This document shows positions 1-8,278 of a stretch of DNA of 64,000 nucleotides, one piece after another (positions within the stretch are counted from its first letter, which is position 1; every line of letters starts with the position of its first letter). The stretch spans positions 372,001 through 436,000 of the forward strand of contig NZ_STGT01000004.1 of the NCBI RefSeq assembly GCF_004912145.1, in the 5' to 3' direction. The stretch comes from Peteryoungia rhizophila. GTDB taxonomy: Bacteria > Pseudomonadota > Alphaproteobacteria > Rhizobiales > Rhizobiaceae. The position numbers and the translations under genes are program-made. The notes beneath the pieces are model-generated. The model ran no database searches. It was given only the letters and a program-made list of their open reading frames with translations, and had not been told where the DNA came from.

Positions 1-593
1 GTAAGCCATGCGGCACCGAGATCGCCGTCCGTCTCGTTCTCAAGGGCCACCTTGCTGTCGATGATCGAGCCTGGACCATTCTGAGCCAGGATCATCAGCA
101 GCAGCTTTGGGTCATCAGCGCCGGGCAGGTTGAGAACGAAAGTGTGCTCGTCCTCGGCGACAAAGTGCTTGTCAGCGGCTTCTAGCGTGAAGCCACGGGT
201 CTTCAGGAAGGATGACTGGGCAAGATTGCGAGTCAGCAAACGCTTCAGGCTCCACGCCACATCCTGGGCAGTGACCGAATTGCCGGATGCGAACTTCACA
301 TCCTTGCGAAGGTTAAAGCGGATCGACATTCGGTCTTCCGCAATCTCCCATGTCTCGGCGAGGCGAGGCTGCAGGCTTCGATCTTCGGGGGAAAGTATGA
401 CGAGGGTATCATAGACATTGTTCAGAACCTGAACCGTCTCGCGCCCGGTAATCGCTGCGGGATCAAGCGTCAGGATATTGCTCAAGGTGGTGGCGACCAC
501 AAGCTGATCCTTTGGCGTCTCGGCAAGGCTTGACAGTGGCGAGACGCCAGACAGAAGCGCTGCAATCGCTACGGATAAAAAAAACCTCTTCAT
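1..593 (-). CDS. ABC transporter substrate-binding protein, family 5 (dipeptide/oligopeptide type), 3' end outside window
   Basis: Reading leftward from an ATG at 593, the frame stays open to the window edge, so only the N-terminal part (about 197 residues) is seen. It starts with a Sec signal (MKRFFLSVAIAALLSGV, then an SSLAE cleavage region). The mature start matches family-5 solute-binding proteins: TLDPAA, a VQVLNNVYDTLV stretch, then LQPRLAETWE and a run of the type RFNLRKDVKFASG. It would bind a substrate in the periplasm and deliver it to a DppBC-type permease. It lies 45 bp after the SGNH hydrolase gene on the same strand, so it probably belongs to the same transcript and a second importer may continue beyond the window. 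Substrate cannot be told; family-5 SBPs bind peptides but also opines and sugars. Confidence 0.9.
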   Translation of the reverse strand, partial: MKRFFLSVAIAALLSGVSPLSSLAETPKDQLVVATTLSNILTLDPAAITGRETVQVLNNVYDTLVILSPEDRSLQPRLAETWEIAEDRMSIRFNLRKDVKFASGNSVTAQDVAWSLKRLLTRNLAQSSFLKTRGFTLEAADKHFVAEDEHTFVLNLPGADDPKLLLMILAQNGPGSIIDSKVALENETDGDLGAAWL

Positions 594-638
594 GCTTCCT
601 CCCTTTCGGCCCCACTCCATTGTGGCGACCTTTGACGT

Positions 639-1304
639 TTAGATACGGCAATGCTCCTCCACGAGCAGCGCCGTATCAGCGAGTATGCTGCGGACAGGCG
701 CGACGAGCGCCTGCCCTATGGCACGGGTTGCCTCAGCGCTCAGATGCACCCCATCGATGGGCGAAGCTGTGGCGACTGTTCCCGCGTCGAAAAATTCGGC
801 GCTGACTTCCGTGGCAAGCTGGCGAAAAAGAGGCGAGAGACGCTCAGATTCGGATATCCGGCGGCCAGCGGCCGGTAAGTCTTGCGGGCCGGCGACGCAA
901 GCTGGCGGCGCAACGATCATCAGGCGTGGAACGGCCGGGCGGGGTTTGTAGGGAAATGTCTCGATTATCTGCGCCAGCCGCCGCATGCCAGAGACAGCCG
1001 GCTCGGCCTGTCCGCCATGGCTCGGCTTAATGTCATTGGTGCCGAGCATGATGACGACCAGATCAAGAGGCATGTGGCTGCCCAAGGCAACCAGAAGTGC
1101 CTTTGCGCCATTGCGGCAGGCCGGTCCTGTATGGTCGTCATAGCAGGTGGTGCGCCCGCCGAGCCCATCGCCGATCACCCTTGCGGCGCCGAAGAGCCCC
1201 GCCTCCAGCACCTCTGGCCAGCGAAACTCCGGCGGATGCCGCAATCCTGTCGCAGGATCAGCGCCCCAAGTCAGGCTGTCACCAAATGCGAGGACCGTCT
1301 TCAT
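639..1304 (-). CDS. SGNH/GDSL-family hydrolase (esterase-like)
   Basis: A 221-residue protein with the full SGNH block set. Block I is GDSL at residues 8-11 with nucleophile Ser10. A glycine block GDGLGGRT follows near 45-52, block III is GTND with Asn90, and the C-terminal block is DGVHL with the catalytic Asp and His. There is no signal peptide, so it is probably cytoplasmic. The size matches bacterial arylesterase or acyl-hydrolase members. It starts 6 bp after the enolase-superfamily gene, indicating co-transcription. In this sugar-acid setting it could cleave an ester, acyl group or lactone of the imported compound, but that is inference from position; the family is catalytically broad. 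Confidence 0.88.
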   Translation of the reverse strand: MKTVLAFGDSLTWGADPATGLRHPPEFRWPEVLEAGLFGAARVIGDGLGGRTTCYDDHTGPACRNGAKALLVALGSHMPLDLVVIMLGTNDIKPSHGGQAEPAVSGMRRLAQIIETFPYKPRPAVPRLMIVAPPACVAGPQDLPAAGRRISESERLSPLFRQLATEVSAEFFDAGTVATASPIDGVHLSAEATRAIGQALVAPVRSILADTALLVEEHCRI

Positions 1305-1310
1305 CGCGCG

Positions 1311-2459
1311 TCACCCGATCCGGTTGTTTTCGATGAAGTCGAAATCGATGTCTTCGCCAAGGCCGGCACGATCCGGCACATGCACGTACCCATCCGCATC
1401 CATCGGATCGGACAAGGATTTCAGGTAGTCGTGGCCATCGTCATATTCGAGGAAGGGATGCAGCAGCCCGCGCTCGTACCAGCGGCAGTTCTTCGAGGCG
1501 GCCACCACATGCAGGTTCATCGCCGTGTTGCCGTGGACTTCGCAATCCATGCCGAAACACTCCGCCATGCGCATGGTTTTCAGCGCCGGTGTGATGCCGC
1601 CGACATCGTTGACGCCGGTCCGCAGGATATCGCAGGCGCCGGTCTTCACCCATTCGGCCCGATGCCAGTGCTTGCCTGCCGCACTTTCGGGACCGACAAC
1701 CGGAATGTCGAGATTGTCGGCCAACCACTTGTAGGACGACATGGACTGCTCATCCATGGGCTCCTCGATCCAGTCGAAGCCAAGCTTCTCCAGGCCTCGG
1801 CCGAGATCCAGTGCATCCGTGCGCGAATACCAGTGGAAGGCATCGATCATCAAGCGGATATCCGGGCCGACAGCTTCGCGCACGGCGGCGCAGGCCTTGA
1901 GATCCATCTTCACATCAGGCGCCCAGCTGACCGGCGGCATCCAGGTGTGCAGCTTGATGCCCTTGTAGCCGCGCTTGACCAGCGTTTCGGCAAAGCGGCC
2001 ATAGTCTTCCGGCGTCGCCAGGCCACCATCAAGCTCATCGCCACACATGATCGAGCCATAGGCCAGAACCTTGTCGCGATAGGCGCCGATCAATTTGTAC
2101 ACAGGTGTATTAAGTAAACGACCGGCCAAATCCCAAAGTGCGCAATCGACGACGGCAAGGGTGCGATCGGTCAACTGGGCAGCCGAGCCGCGCTGCCAAT
2201 GGGCTAGGTCCTGCCACAGACGCTCCCGGTCGCGGTGGTCTTGCCCGATCAGTACCTTCTTGACGAACTTATCGATCACATGCGGACGCACGATTTCCGG
2301 AGCTGTAAAGGAGTGACCTTCATGGCCGTCCTCGGTTCGGATCGTCAGGATTGCCTGCTCGACCTGATGCGGGGGTCCGGGATGGGCATGGCCAGCGCTG
2401 TCGGAATGGCGGCGCGTGGTCGTGCGAAATCTTCTTACAATGATGTCGGAAATGATCAT
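1311..2459 (-). CDS. Enolase-superfamily (mandelate racemase/muconate lactonizing type) sugar-acid dehydratase
   Basis: A 382-residue two-domain enolase-superfamily protein. In the barrel the acid/base motif reads KLH (K169-x-H171) rather than the usual KxK. Metal ligands appear as D206 (LMIDAF), E232 (WIEEP) and E258 (VGPES), with a later catalytic His near 309 (EVHGNTAMN). Family members abstract the proton alpha to a carboxylate, usually dehydrating or isomerising sugar acids. With KdgD and KGSA dehydrogenase in the same block, the economical role is production of 5-keto-4-deoxyglucarate or an equivalent from a hexarate or its lactone. It does not closely resemble the Agrobacterium galactarolactone cycloisomerase as I recall that sequence, so the exact substrate is open. 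The gene is followed at once by the SGNH hydrolase. Confidence 0.88.
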   Translation of the reverse strand: MIISDIIVRRFRTTTRRHSDSAGHAHPGPPHQVEQAILTIRTEDGHEGHSFTAPEIVRPHVIDKFVKKVLIGQDHRDRERLWQDLAHWQRGSAAQLTDRTLAVVDCALWDLAGRLLNTPVYKLIGAYRDKVLAYGSIMCGDELDGGLATPEDYGRFAETLVKRGYKGIKLHTWMPPVSWAPDVKMDLKACAAVREAVGPDIRLMIDAFHWYSRTDALDLGRGLEKLGFDWIEEPMDEQSMSSYKWLADNLDIPVVGPESAAGKHWHRAEWVKTGACDILRTGVNDVGGITPALKTMRMAECFGMDCEVHGNTAMNLHVVAASKNCRWYERGLLHPFLEYDDGHDYLKSLSDPMDADGYVHVPDRAGLGEDIDFDFIENNRIG

Positions 2460-2542
2460 CGGTATTCCTGCTCACCAAGTTCAGGCTTAAAGCCCTCAAC
2501 ATGTCTGATAGGTTATAGGTTGACCCGCAGATATTGTCAAAT

Positions 2543-2553
2543 CTGTAGTACAG
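2543..2553. promoter_or_regulatory. Perfect 11-bp palindrome upstream of the enolase-superfamily gene
   Basis: CTGTAGTACAG is a perfect inverted repeat around a central G, lying 84 bp before the start of the minus-strand enolase-superfamily gene. Short palindromes of this form are common operators for GntR/FCD regulators, and such a regulator is encoded at 10844-11596. Assignment is inference; no second copy was found near the other operon starts. Confidence 0.3.
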
Positions 2554-2778
2554 GTTGGTGGCGGATTCTCATCCGGCAGGCCCGCCTATTCAGACGCGCT
2601 GGAGAAACGTGGAGCTCACCAGCACGAATCCTCTCCTCTGCGCCTCGGATGCCATGACGGCATGAAGCTCGCTTGAGGCGTGCTTGCGCAGCATGCCTCC
2701 CCTGCTGGCAAATGCATTTTCTTTCATCATGAAAGAGGCTACATATTGTGCATCGCACAAGATGAATGGAAAAGAACA

Positions 2779-2919
2779 ATGCGTATCGCTAGCAAGCTTA
2801 AGACCTACCTCGAAAATCGCCGCGCCATCCGCGAGCTGTCGGCACTCGACGACCGCGCTTTGAGCGACCTTGGCATTTCTCGCTACAACCTGCGCGCCGC
2901 CGTCGAAGGTCGCCGTTGA
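2779..2919 (+). CDS. DUF1127 small arginine-rich protein
   Basis: A 46-residue protein with the typical DUF1127 (YjiS-like) pattern: an N-terminal basic stretch (LKTYLENRRAIRELSAL), then DDRALSDLGISR and a short basic tail. I chose the ATG at 2779 because the preserved domain begins there and the family is usually 45-50 residues; a longer upstream frame has no family similarity. The gene points against the flanking catabolic genes and sits alone between two convergent units. In Rhizobiaceae these mini-proteins are numerous, and some act as post-transcriptional RNA-binding regulators of phosphate and carbon metabolism; the role of this copy is unknown. Confidence 0.85.
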   Translation: MRIASKLKTYLENRRAIRELSALDDRALSDLGISRYNLRAAVEGRR

Positions 2920-3185
2920 TACCCTCTGGGTCTTCCAGCATTCAGTGAGAATGTCTTGCGCCCGGCTGCTGATCGAAGCAGACCTCGGAGGCTCCTACAG
3001 ATCTGGTTGAGGTCGTTCATGATCTGCAGCTAGTCGGCCCCGAACTGCCGGTTCACAAGCAATAGCCAGCCATCTCAGAGGTGCTGTGCGTTTGGACCCC
3101 GCCACCTGCAGTAAACCTGCCCCGACCAAGTCCGTGACGAGGGTCCTCACTTAGGATCCTGTCAGACGGGCGTAGTCAGTTCCGC

Positions 3186-4619
3186 TCACGCCAGCGTGTA
3201 GGCAGTCTTCACAACAGTGTAGAATTCGCTGGCATATGTCCCCTGTTCGCGCGGGCCGAACGAAGAGGCCTTACGACCGCCGAAAGGCACATGAAAATCC
3301 ACGCCTGCGGTTGGCAGGTTGACCATGACCATGCCAGCCTCGGAATGGCGCTTGAAGTGGGTCGCATGTTTAAGGCTCGTCGTGGCGATGCCGGCAGAGA
3401 GACCGAATGGTGTGTCATTGGCGACCGAGAGCGCTTCTTCGTAGTCTCTGACGCGGATAACCGACGCAACAGGCCCGAAAATCTCTTCGCGCGAAATTCG
3501 CATCTGGTTGGTCGCTTCGGTGAACAGTGTCGGCTGGAGATAGAAGCCAGGATTTTCCCGCGAAATCCTCTCGCCCCCAAAGACGAGCTTGGCGCCTTCA
3601 GACTGCCCTATAGCGATGTAGTCTGTGTCCTGCTTGAGCTGGTTCGCGTCGACCACCGGGCCGATATGAGTGCCGGCCTTCAGCGCATCATCGACGACCA
3701 ATGCCTTCAGTTTCTCCGTCAAAGCAGCGACGAACGCGTCGTGGATACCCTCCGTCACGATCAGGCGCGAGGAGGCCGTGCAGCGTTGGCCGGTCGAGAA
3801 AAAGCCCGAATTGGCGGCCGCCTCGACGGCAACCGTCAGGTCCGCATCGTCGAGTACGACCATCGGGTTCTTGCCGCCCATTTCCAGCTGGAACTTGCGA
3901 TTATGTTCGATAGAGGCAGCGGCGACGCGCTTACCAGTGGCCGTCGAGCCGGTGAAGGTGATGCCTGCAAGGTCCGGACTGTCGAGCATGGCCTGACCGA
4001 CGACCGAGCCTTTGCCCATGACGAGATTGAGAACACCCGTCGGCAGGCCCGCGCGGTGCAGGATGTCGGCAATTGCCCACGAGCAACCTGGTACAAGTTC
4101 GGCCGGCTTGAAAACGACAGTGTTGCCATAGGCAAGCGCCGGAGCGATTTTCCAGGCGGGAATGGCAATCGGGAAATTCCACGGCGTGATGATCCCGACA
4201 ACACCGATCGGCTCGCGGGTGATCTCAACACCAATGTTTGGCCGTACTGACGGCAGGAGTTCACCCGAAAGGCGCAGAACCTCACCGGCAAAAAAATCGA
4301 AGATCTGAGCAGCGCGGACGGTTTCGCCGATCGCTTCAGGCAACGTTTTGCCCTCTTCCCGCGCGAGCAGTTTTCCAAGCTCATCCTTGCGGGCGAGGAT
4401 CTCGTCGGCAGTCTTCTTGAGGATTGCATGGCGCTCAAGGATGCCCGAATGCGACCATGCCGGAAATGCGGCCTTGGCAGCCGCGATGGCGGACTGAGCA
4501 TCCTCGGCGCTTGCACGAGCATAGACGCCAACTACATCATTGGTGTTGGACGGGTTGATGTTTTCAACACCTTCCGTGCCGACCCATTCGCCGGCGATCA
4601 GGTTCTGATGGATGGTCAT
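3186..4619 (-). CDS. NAD(P)-dependent aldehyde dehydrogenase, alpha-ketoglutarate semialdehyde dehydrogenase type
   Basis: A 477-residue aldehyde dehydrogenase with all catalytic landmarks: PWNFP with Asn148, FTGS near 222-225, general base Glu246 in LEMGGKNP, and nucleophile Cys280 in TGQRC. Overall it resembles Bacillus YcbD-type 2-oxoglutarate semialdehyde dehydrogenases of glucarate/galactarate catabolism. It would oxidise 2,5-dioxopentanoate to 2-oxoglutarate, the last step after KdgD, feeding the TCA cycle. It is cytosolic. It lies about 107 bp downstream of the transporter ATPase on the same strand, so it probably belongs to the same regulon. Substrate assignment rests on family resemblance plus neighbours; a succinate semialdehyde role is the main alternative. 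Confidence 0.88.
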   Translation of the reverse strand: MTIHQNLIAGEWVGTEGVENINPSNTNDVVGVYARASAEDAQSAIAAAKAAFPAWSHSGILERHAILKKTADEILARKDELGKLLAREEGKTLPEAIGETVRAAQIFDFFAGEVLRLSGELLPSVRPNIGVEITREPIGVVGIITPWNFPIAIPAWKIAPALAYGNTVVFKPAELVPGCSWAIADILHRAGLPTGVLNLVMGKGSVVGQAMLDSPDLAGITFTGSTATGKRVAAASIEHNRKFQLEMGGKNPMVVLDDADLTVAVEAAANSGFFSTGQRCTASSRLIVTEGIHDAFVAALTEKLKALVVDDALKAGTHIGPVVDANQLKQDTDYIAIGQSEGAKLVFGGERISRENPGFYLQPTLFTEATNQMRISREEIFGPVASVIRVRDYEEALSVANDTPFGLSAGIATTSLKHATHFKRHSEAGMVMVNLPTAGVDFHVPFGGRKASSFGPREQGTYASEFYTVVKTAYTLA

Positions 4620-4726
4620 ATAGTTTTCCTTTCCATGGCAGCGCGTTCATCGCTGTAGGCGGGTGGTCCGGCGTGGACCGCAAGTGTGCGGCGCGCACGC
4701 TCCGCCGACACCATCCGATCGGCTAT

Positions 4727-6361
4727 CTACCGTGCCCATTTCGGCCTTGGCACCGAGTTTAGAAGCGACATCGTGTAGGGGTGGTTTGGGCTGTTGAAGA
4801 GTATTTCCGTCTCGCTGTCTTCTACGATTTTACCGTGTTGCATCACCAATATCCGGTCAGCAAACTCCCGTACGATCGGCAAGTCATGCGTGATGAAGAC
4901 GTAGGACAGCCCCAGCCTGCTTCGCAGATCGGCCAGCAACCCGATGACTTGCATCTGGATCGACACGTCGAGTGCTGATACGGCCTCATCGCACACGATC
5001 AGTTCCGGTTCGCTGGCGAGCGCCCGTGCAATCGCTATGCGTTGCCGCTGACCGCCAGAAAACTGGTGGGGATGGCGGTCGGCATGATCGCCCTTCAAGC
5101 CAACAAGCTCCAGAAGTTCCACGACCCTGTCATTCCACCGTGCTTTAGGCAGAATGTCGCGATGAATTGCCCAAGGCTCCGAGATGATCGAGCGCACGTT
5201 CATCCGCGGGTTCATCGATCCGAAGGGATCCTGAAACACCATTTGCACGCGTCGGCGGAAGCCGTTCAGCGCCCTGCCCTCTAAGGCAAAGATATCTTCG
5301 CCTGCAAACAGCGCTCTGCCTGATGTCGGCTCGTCCAGCCTGAGCAACATGCGGGCAATACTCGACTTGCCTGAGCCAGACTCGCCAACGATACCGACCG
5401 TTTCGCCGCGATGGACAGTGAAGCTGACGTCGTCCACGGCCCTGAATTCCCGTTTTGGAGAGAAAGGACCAGCACCGAGAACGTAGTGCTTGCTCAGATT
5501 CTCGACCTTCAGCAAAATTTCGCCCTGGACCTCCGTGGACGGAGTTGGCTCTGTCGTCGGACCGCGGTGAGGCAGAGCTGTCATCAGTCGGCGGGTATAG
5601 GCATGGGCAGGGTTGGTGAAGACATCCTGCGCCTTCCCGCTCTCAACCACCTTGCCACCGTTCATGACGATGATACGGTCGGCCATGGCAGCGGCCACCT
5701 CAAGGTCGTGCGTAATCATGATCAGTGCCATGCCGGTTTCGCGCTGAAGGTCGCCGAGCAGCTCCAGGATTTGAGATTGCACGCTGACATCAAGCGCCGT
5801 CGTCGGCTCATCGGCAATGAGAATGTCCGGTTTCAGCGCGATCGCCATGGCGATCATAACGCGCTGGCGCTGTCCGCCGGAGAACTGATGTGGATAATAA
5901 TCTATCCGCCTTCCCGAGTCAGGAATGCCGACACGTTCGAGCAGCTTGACGACCCTCTCACGTACGTCGCCGACATCGCCATTACTATGAGTTTCGAACA
6001 CCTCTGCGATCTGTCGTCCGACGGTATAGACAGGGTTGAGATAAGCAAGCGGGTCTTGGAAGATCATCGCGATACGGCGCCCGTTCAACGCACGCCGGCT
6101 TTCTTCATCGAGTCCCGACAGGTCCATGCCATCGAACAGCAGCGAGCCTGAGACAATATCACCCGGCGGGCAGTCGATCAAACCCATCACGGTTCCCGTG
6201 CTCACACTCTTACCCGACCCGCTTTCGCCGAGGATAACCAGTGTCTCGCCGGGGCAGACGTTAAAGGACACGTTATCGACCGCACGAGCAGGATCCCCTT
6301 CCGAAAGGAAGTCAACGGTCAGGTTCTCGATCGTGAGGATGGCTTTGTCCGACGCGGTCAT
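4727..6361 (-). CDS. Dipeptide-type ABC transporter, fused double ATP-binding protein (DppD-DppF fusion)
   Basis: A 544-residue protein containing two complete ABC nucleotide-binding domains in tandem. Each has a Walker A GESGSGKS (first copy at residues 45-52), a signature FSGGQRQR, a Walker B followed by DE, and an H-loop ITHDL. The oligopeptide-type C-terminal extension ([22 protein letters not shown]) follows each domain. I chose the ATG at 6361 because it overlaps the stop of the upstream permease in an ATGA arrangement and the domain starts right after it; the frame extends further but without similarity. It energises the DppB/C-type permeases encoded just upstream, at the inner face of the cytoplasmic membrane. 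Confidence 0.93.
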   Translation of the reverse strand: MTASDKAILTIENLTVDFLSEGDPARAVDNVSFNVCPGETLVILGESGSGKSVSTGTVMGLIDCPPGDIVSGSLLFDGMDLSGLDEESRRALNGRRIAMIFQDPLAYLNPVYTVGRQIAEVFETHSNGDVGDVRERVVKLLERVGIPDSGRRIDYYPHQFSGGQRQRVMIAMAIALKPDILIADEPTTALDVSVQSQILELLGDLQRETGMALIMITHDLEVAAAMADRIIVMNGGKVVESGKAQDVFTNPAHAYTRRLMTALPHRGPTTEPTPSTEVQGEILLKVENLSKHYVLGAGPFSPKREFRAVDDVSFTVHRGETVGIVGESGSGKSSIARMLLRLDEPTSGRALFAGEDIFALEGRALNGFRRRVQMVFQDPFGSMNPRMNVRSIISEPWAIHRDILPKARWNDRVVELLELVGLKGDHADRHPHQFSGGQRQRIAIARALASEPELIVCDEAVSALDVSIQMQVIGLLADLRSRLGLSYVFITHDLPIVREFADRILVMQHGKIVEDSETEILFNSPNHPYTMSLLNSVPRPKWAR

Positions 6362-7275
6362 CGAGAGGCCTTTCGCAGCGATTGCAGGCGCCAGCGCTGA
6401 AGCGGATCTGCAACAGTCCGTGCCCAGCTGGCGAGAATATTCAGGGAAAGGGTCGTCAGCAGGATCGCCAAGCCTGGCCAAAAAGCGATCCACCAAGCCG
6501 AGGCGAGATAACCACGCCCATTGGCCACCATTGCGCCCCACGTGAAATCCGGTGGCTGAATGCCAAGGCCAAGGAAGCTTAGCGAGGATTCGGCGAGGAT
6601 CACGGTGGCGAAATCGATCGCTGCGATTGTTCCAAGCGTTGGTAGCACGAGTGGCGCGATATGCCGGAACAGGATGCGGCCGGAACTCGCGCCCATTGAG
6701 CGGGCCGCGCTGACGAACATGCGCTCGCGCAATTCCAGAACTTCGGCGCGTGCGGTTCTGATGAAGATCGGCATGCGGGTGATCGCCAAAACGATCACAA
6801 GGTTCGTCATGCTGGGACCAAGCGTGTAAAGCACGATCAGCGCCAAAAGGAGCGACGGAAAACTCATGATCACGTCGGCAAGGCGCAGGATGACATGGCT
6901 GTACCAGCGCTCGGAGTACCCGGCGATCAAGCCAAGCATGCCGCCTGTTGCCATGGAGAAGAAGACGGCTGCTGCGGCAATGCCGAGAGTGTTTTGTGCG
7001 CCAACAATCAGCCGGGCCAGAATGGGGCGCCCAAGCGTATCGGCGCCGAGGACATAAAGGAAACCCTGCTCCAGGGAAAACGGCGCCAGATTACGCTGCC
7101 TAAGCCCAAGCTTTCCGGCAAGGTCACCGACCAGTAGCGGCCCGAGGAGGACGCAGAAAATGAGCACGATCAGGAAGAGTGCCGCGCAAAGCGCCAGCTT
7201 GTCGCGCGCCAGATAAATCGCCAGTTGCCGCAGATTTCCGGGTGACCTCACGGATGGTAAAGTGATGTCGGCCAT
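6358..7275 (-). CDS. Dipeptide-type ABC transporter permease (DppC-like)
   Basis: A 305-residue inner-membrane protein with an N-terminal membrane anchor (LALCAALFLIVLIFCVLLG) followed by the BPD_transp_1 domain of about five more segments. The EAA-type cytoplasmic loop is visible (RSMGASSGRILFRHIAPLVLPT), and the C-terminal region FLGLGIQPPDFTWGAM is characteristic of DppC/OppC. It forms a heterodimeric channel with the DppB-like partner encoded 11 bp upstream. Its stop overlaps the start of the ATPase gene by four bases, so translation is probably coupled. The context implies sugar-acid, or conjugated sugar-acid, import rather than peptides, but the sequence alone cannot decide. Confidence 0.92.
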   Translation of the reverse strand: MADITLPSVRSPGNLRQLAIYLARDKLALCAALFLIVLIFCVLLGPLLVGDLAGKLGLRQRNLAPFSLEQGFLYVLGADTLGRPILARLIVGAQNTLGIAAAAVFFSMATGGMLGLIAGYSERWYSHVILRLADVIMSFPSLLLALIVLYTLGPSMTNLVIVLAITRMPIFIRTARAEVLELRERMFVSAARSMGASSGRILFRHIAPLVLPTLGTIAAIDFATVILAESSLSFLGLGIQPPDFTWGAMVANGRGYLASAWWIAFWPGLAILLTTLSLNILASWARTVADPLQRWRLQSLRKASR

Positions 7276-7286
7276 TGTCGCCTCCC

Positions 7287-8204
7287 TCAGTACCGAATGC
7301 GCGGATCGAGCATGACGTACAGCAAATCGATCGCGATGTTGACGATGAAGATGGCGATGGCGGTGACGAGTATTGTCGATTGGACGACCGCGAAATCTCT
7401 CTGAATGATTGAATCAATCATCAGCTTGCCGATGCCTGGCCAACCGAAAATCGTTTCAACAACAACGGCACCATTGATCAATCCCGTCGCCAAATCCCCC
7501 GCGACTGTAATCACCGGAAGCAGCGAATTTCTGAGCGCGTGACCGAAGATTATCTTGTGGCGCTTCATGCCCTTCGCATGGGCAGTCTTGATATAGGGCG
7601 AGGCAAGCGCTGAGATCATCGTTCCGCGGACCACCTGCACCAGAAGGCCGAAGGGACGTAGCATCAGCACTGCGATTGGCATTATCCAGTGCCAACCGGT
7701 TCCAGTGCCAGAGGTTGGTAGAACCCCAAGCCCAACCGCGAGGACGAGAATACCGACGATCGCGATCCAGAAGTCGGGCGTGCTGGCGCCTGCAAGCGAC
7801 ACAAGCCCGGCGACACGGTCAAATATGCTGCGAGGCCGCGCAGCGGCCAGGGCGCCGACGATGATCGCAAGTGTCGTTGCCAATGACATTGCGACAAAAG
7901 CGAGCTTCAACGTGGCTGGAAACGCTTCGAGTGCCACGTCAATAGCGGACCGGTTCTGGCGCAGCGATTGACCAAAATCCAATGACAGCAGGTTCTGCAA
8001 GTATTGCAGAAATTGAACATGAATAGGCTGGTCCAACCCATTCATCCTTGCAAACGCTTCTCTCGCCTCGAGGCTGGAATCGAGTGGCAGGTAGAGGGCT
8101 GAGGGGTCACCTGTCAGGCGAGTCAGGAAGAAGACGAGTGTCAGCAGACCGACCAGCGATATTATGCTGTGATACGCCCGCCGTCCGATGTAGCCGAGCA
8201 TCAT
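7287..8204 (-). CDS. Dipeptide-type ABC transporter permease (DppB-like)
   Basis: A 305-residue permease with the DppB/OppB hallmark N-terminus (GYIGRRAYHSIISLVGLLTLVFFL, then RLTGDPSALYLP). The extended periplasmic loop precedes the BPD_transp_1 domain. The EAA loop lies in AKGMKRHKIIFGHALRNSLLPVI, and the C-terminus LLYVMLDPRIRY is typical of the family. It pairs with the DppC-like protein. It follows the solute-binding protein gene after a 74-bp spacer that contains a strong hairpin (8234-8265), an arrangement that normally keeps SBP mRNA more abundant than permease mRNA. Confidence 0.92.
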   Translation of the reverse strand: MMLGYIGRRAYHSIISLVGLLTLVFFLTRLTGDPSALYLPLDSSLEAREAFARMNGLDQPIHVQFLQYLQNLLSLDFGQSLRQNRSAIDVALEAFPATLKLAFVAMSLATTLAIIVGALAAARPRSIFDRVAGLVSLAGASTPDFWIAIVGILVLAVGLGVLPTSGTGTGWHWIMPIAVLMLRPFGLLVQVVRGTMISALASPYIKTAHAKGMKRHKIIFGHALRNSLLPVITVAGDLATGLINGAVVVETIFGWPGIGKLMIDSIIQRDFAVVQSTILVTAIAIFIVNIAIDLLYVMLDPRIRY

Positions 8205-8233
8205 TCGGAACCTCTGGTTTCACTTGGGGTTCA

Positions 8234-8265
8234 GGCGAGCGCAGAAGACCTCTTCAGCGCTCGCC
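8234..8265 (-). other. Intercistronic hairpin between SBP and permease genes
   Basis: A 9-bp perfect stem (GGCGAGCGC with GCGCTCGCC), one A-A mismatch, then a second 4-bp stem (GAAG with CTTC) closed by a 4-nt loop. It starts 13 bp after the SBP stop codon on the transcribed minus strand. No T-tract follows, so it looks like an mRNA-stabilising or attenuating element rather than a full terminator. Confidence 0.6.
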
Positions 8266-8278
8266 AAATCTATAGAGC

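Noticed and set aside
882..2117. 411-codon open frame on the plus strand
   Set aside because: Antisense to the SGNH hydrolase and enolase-superfamily genes; composition is Arg/His/Gln-rich as expected for a mirror frame and no family is recognisable.
3291..4250. 319-codon open frame opposite the aldehyde dehydrogenase
   Set aside because: Complete overlap with a clear catalytic gene; no domain resemblance.
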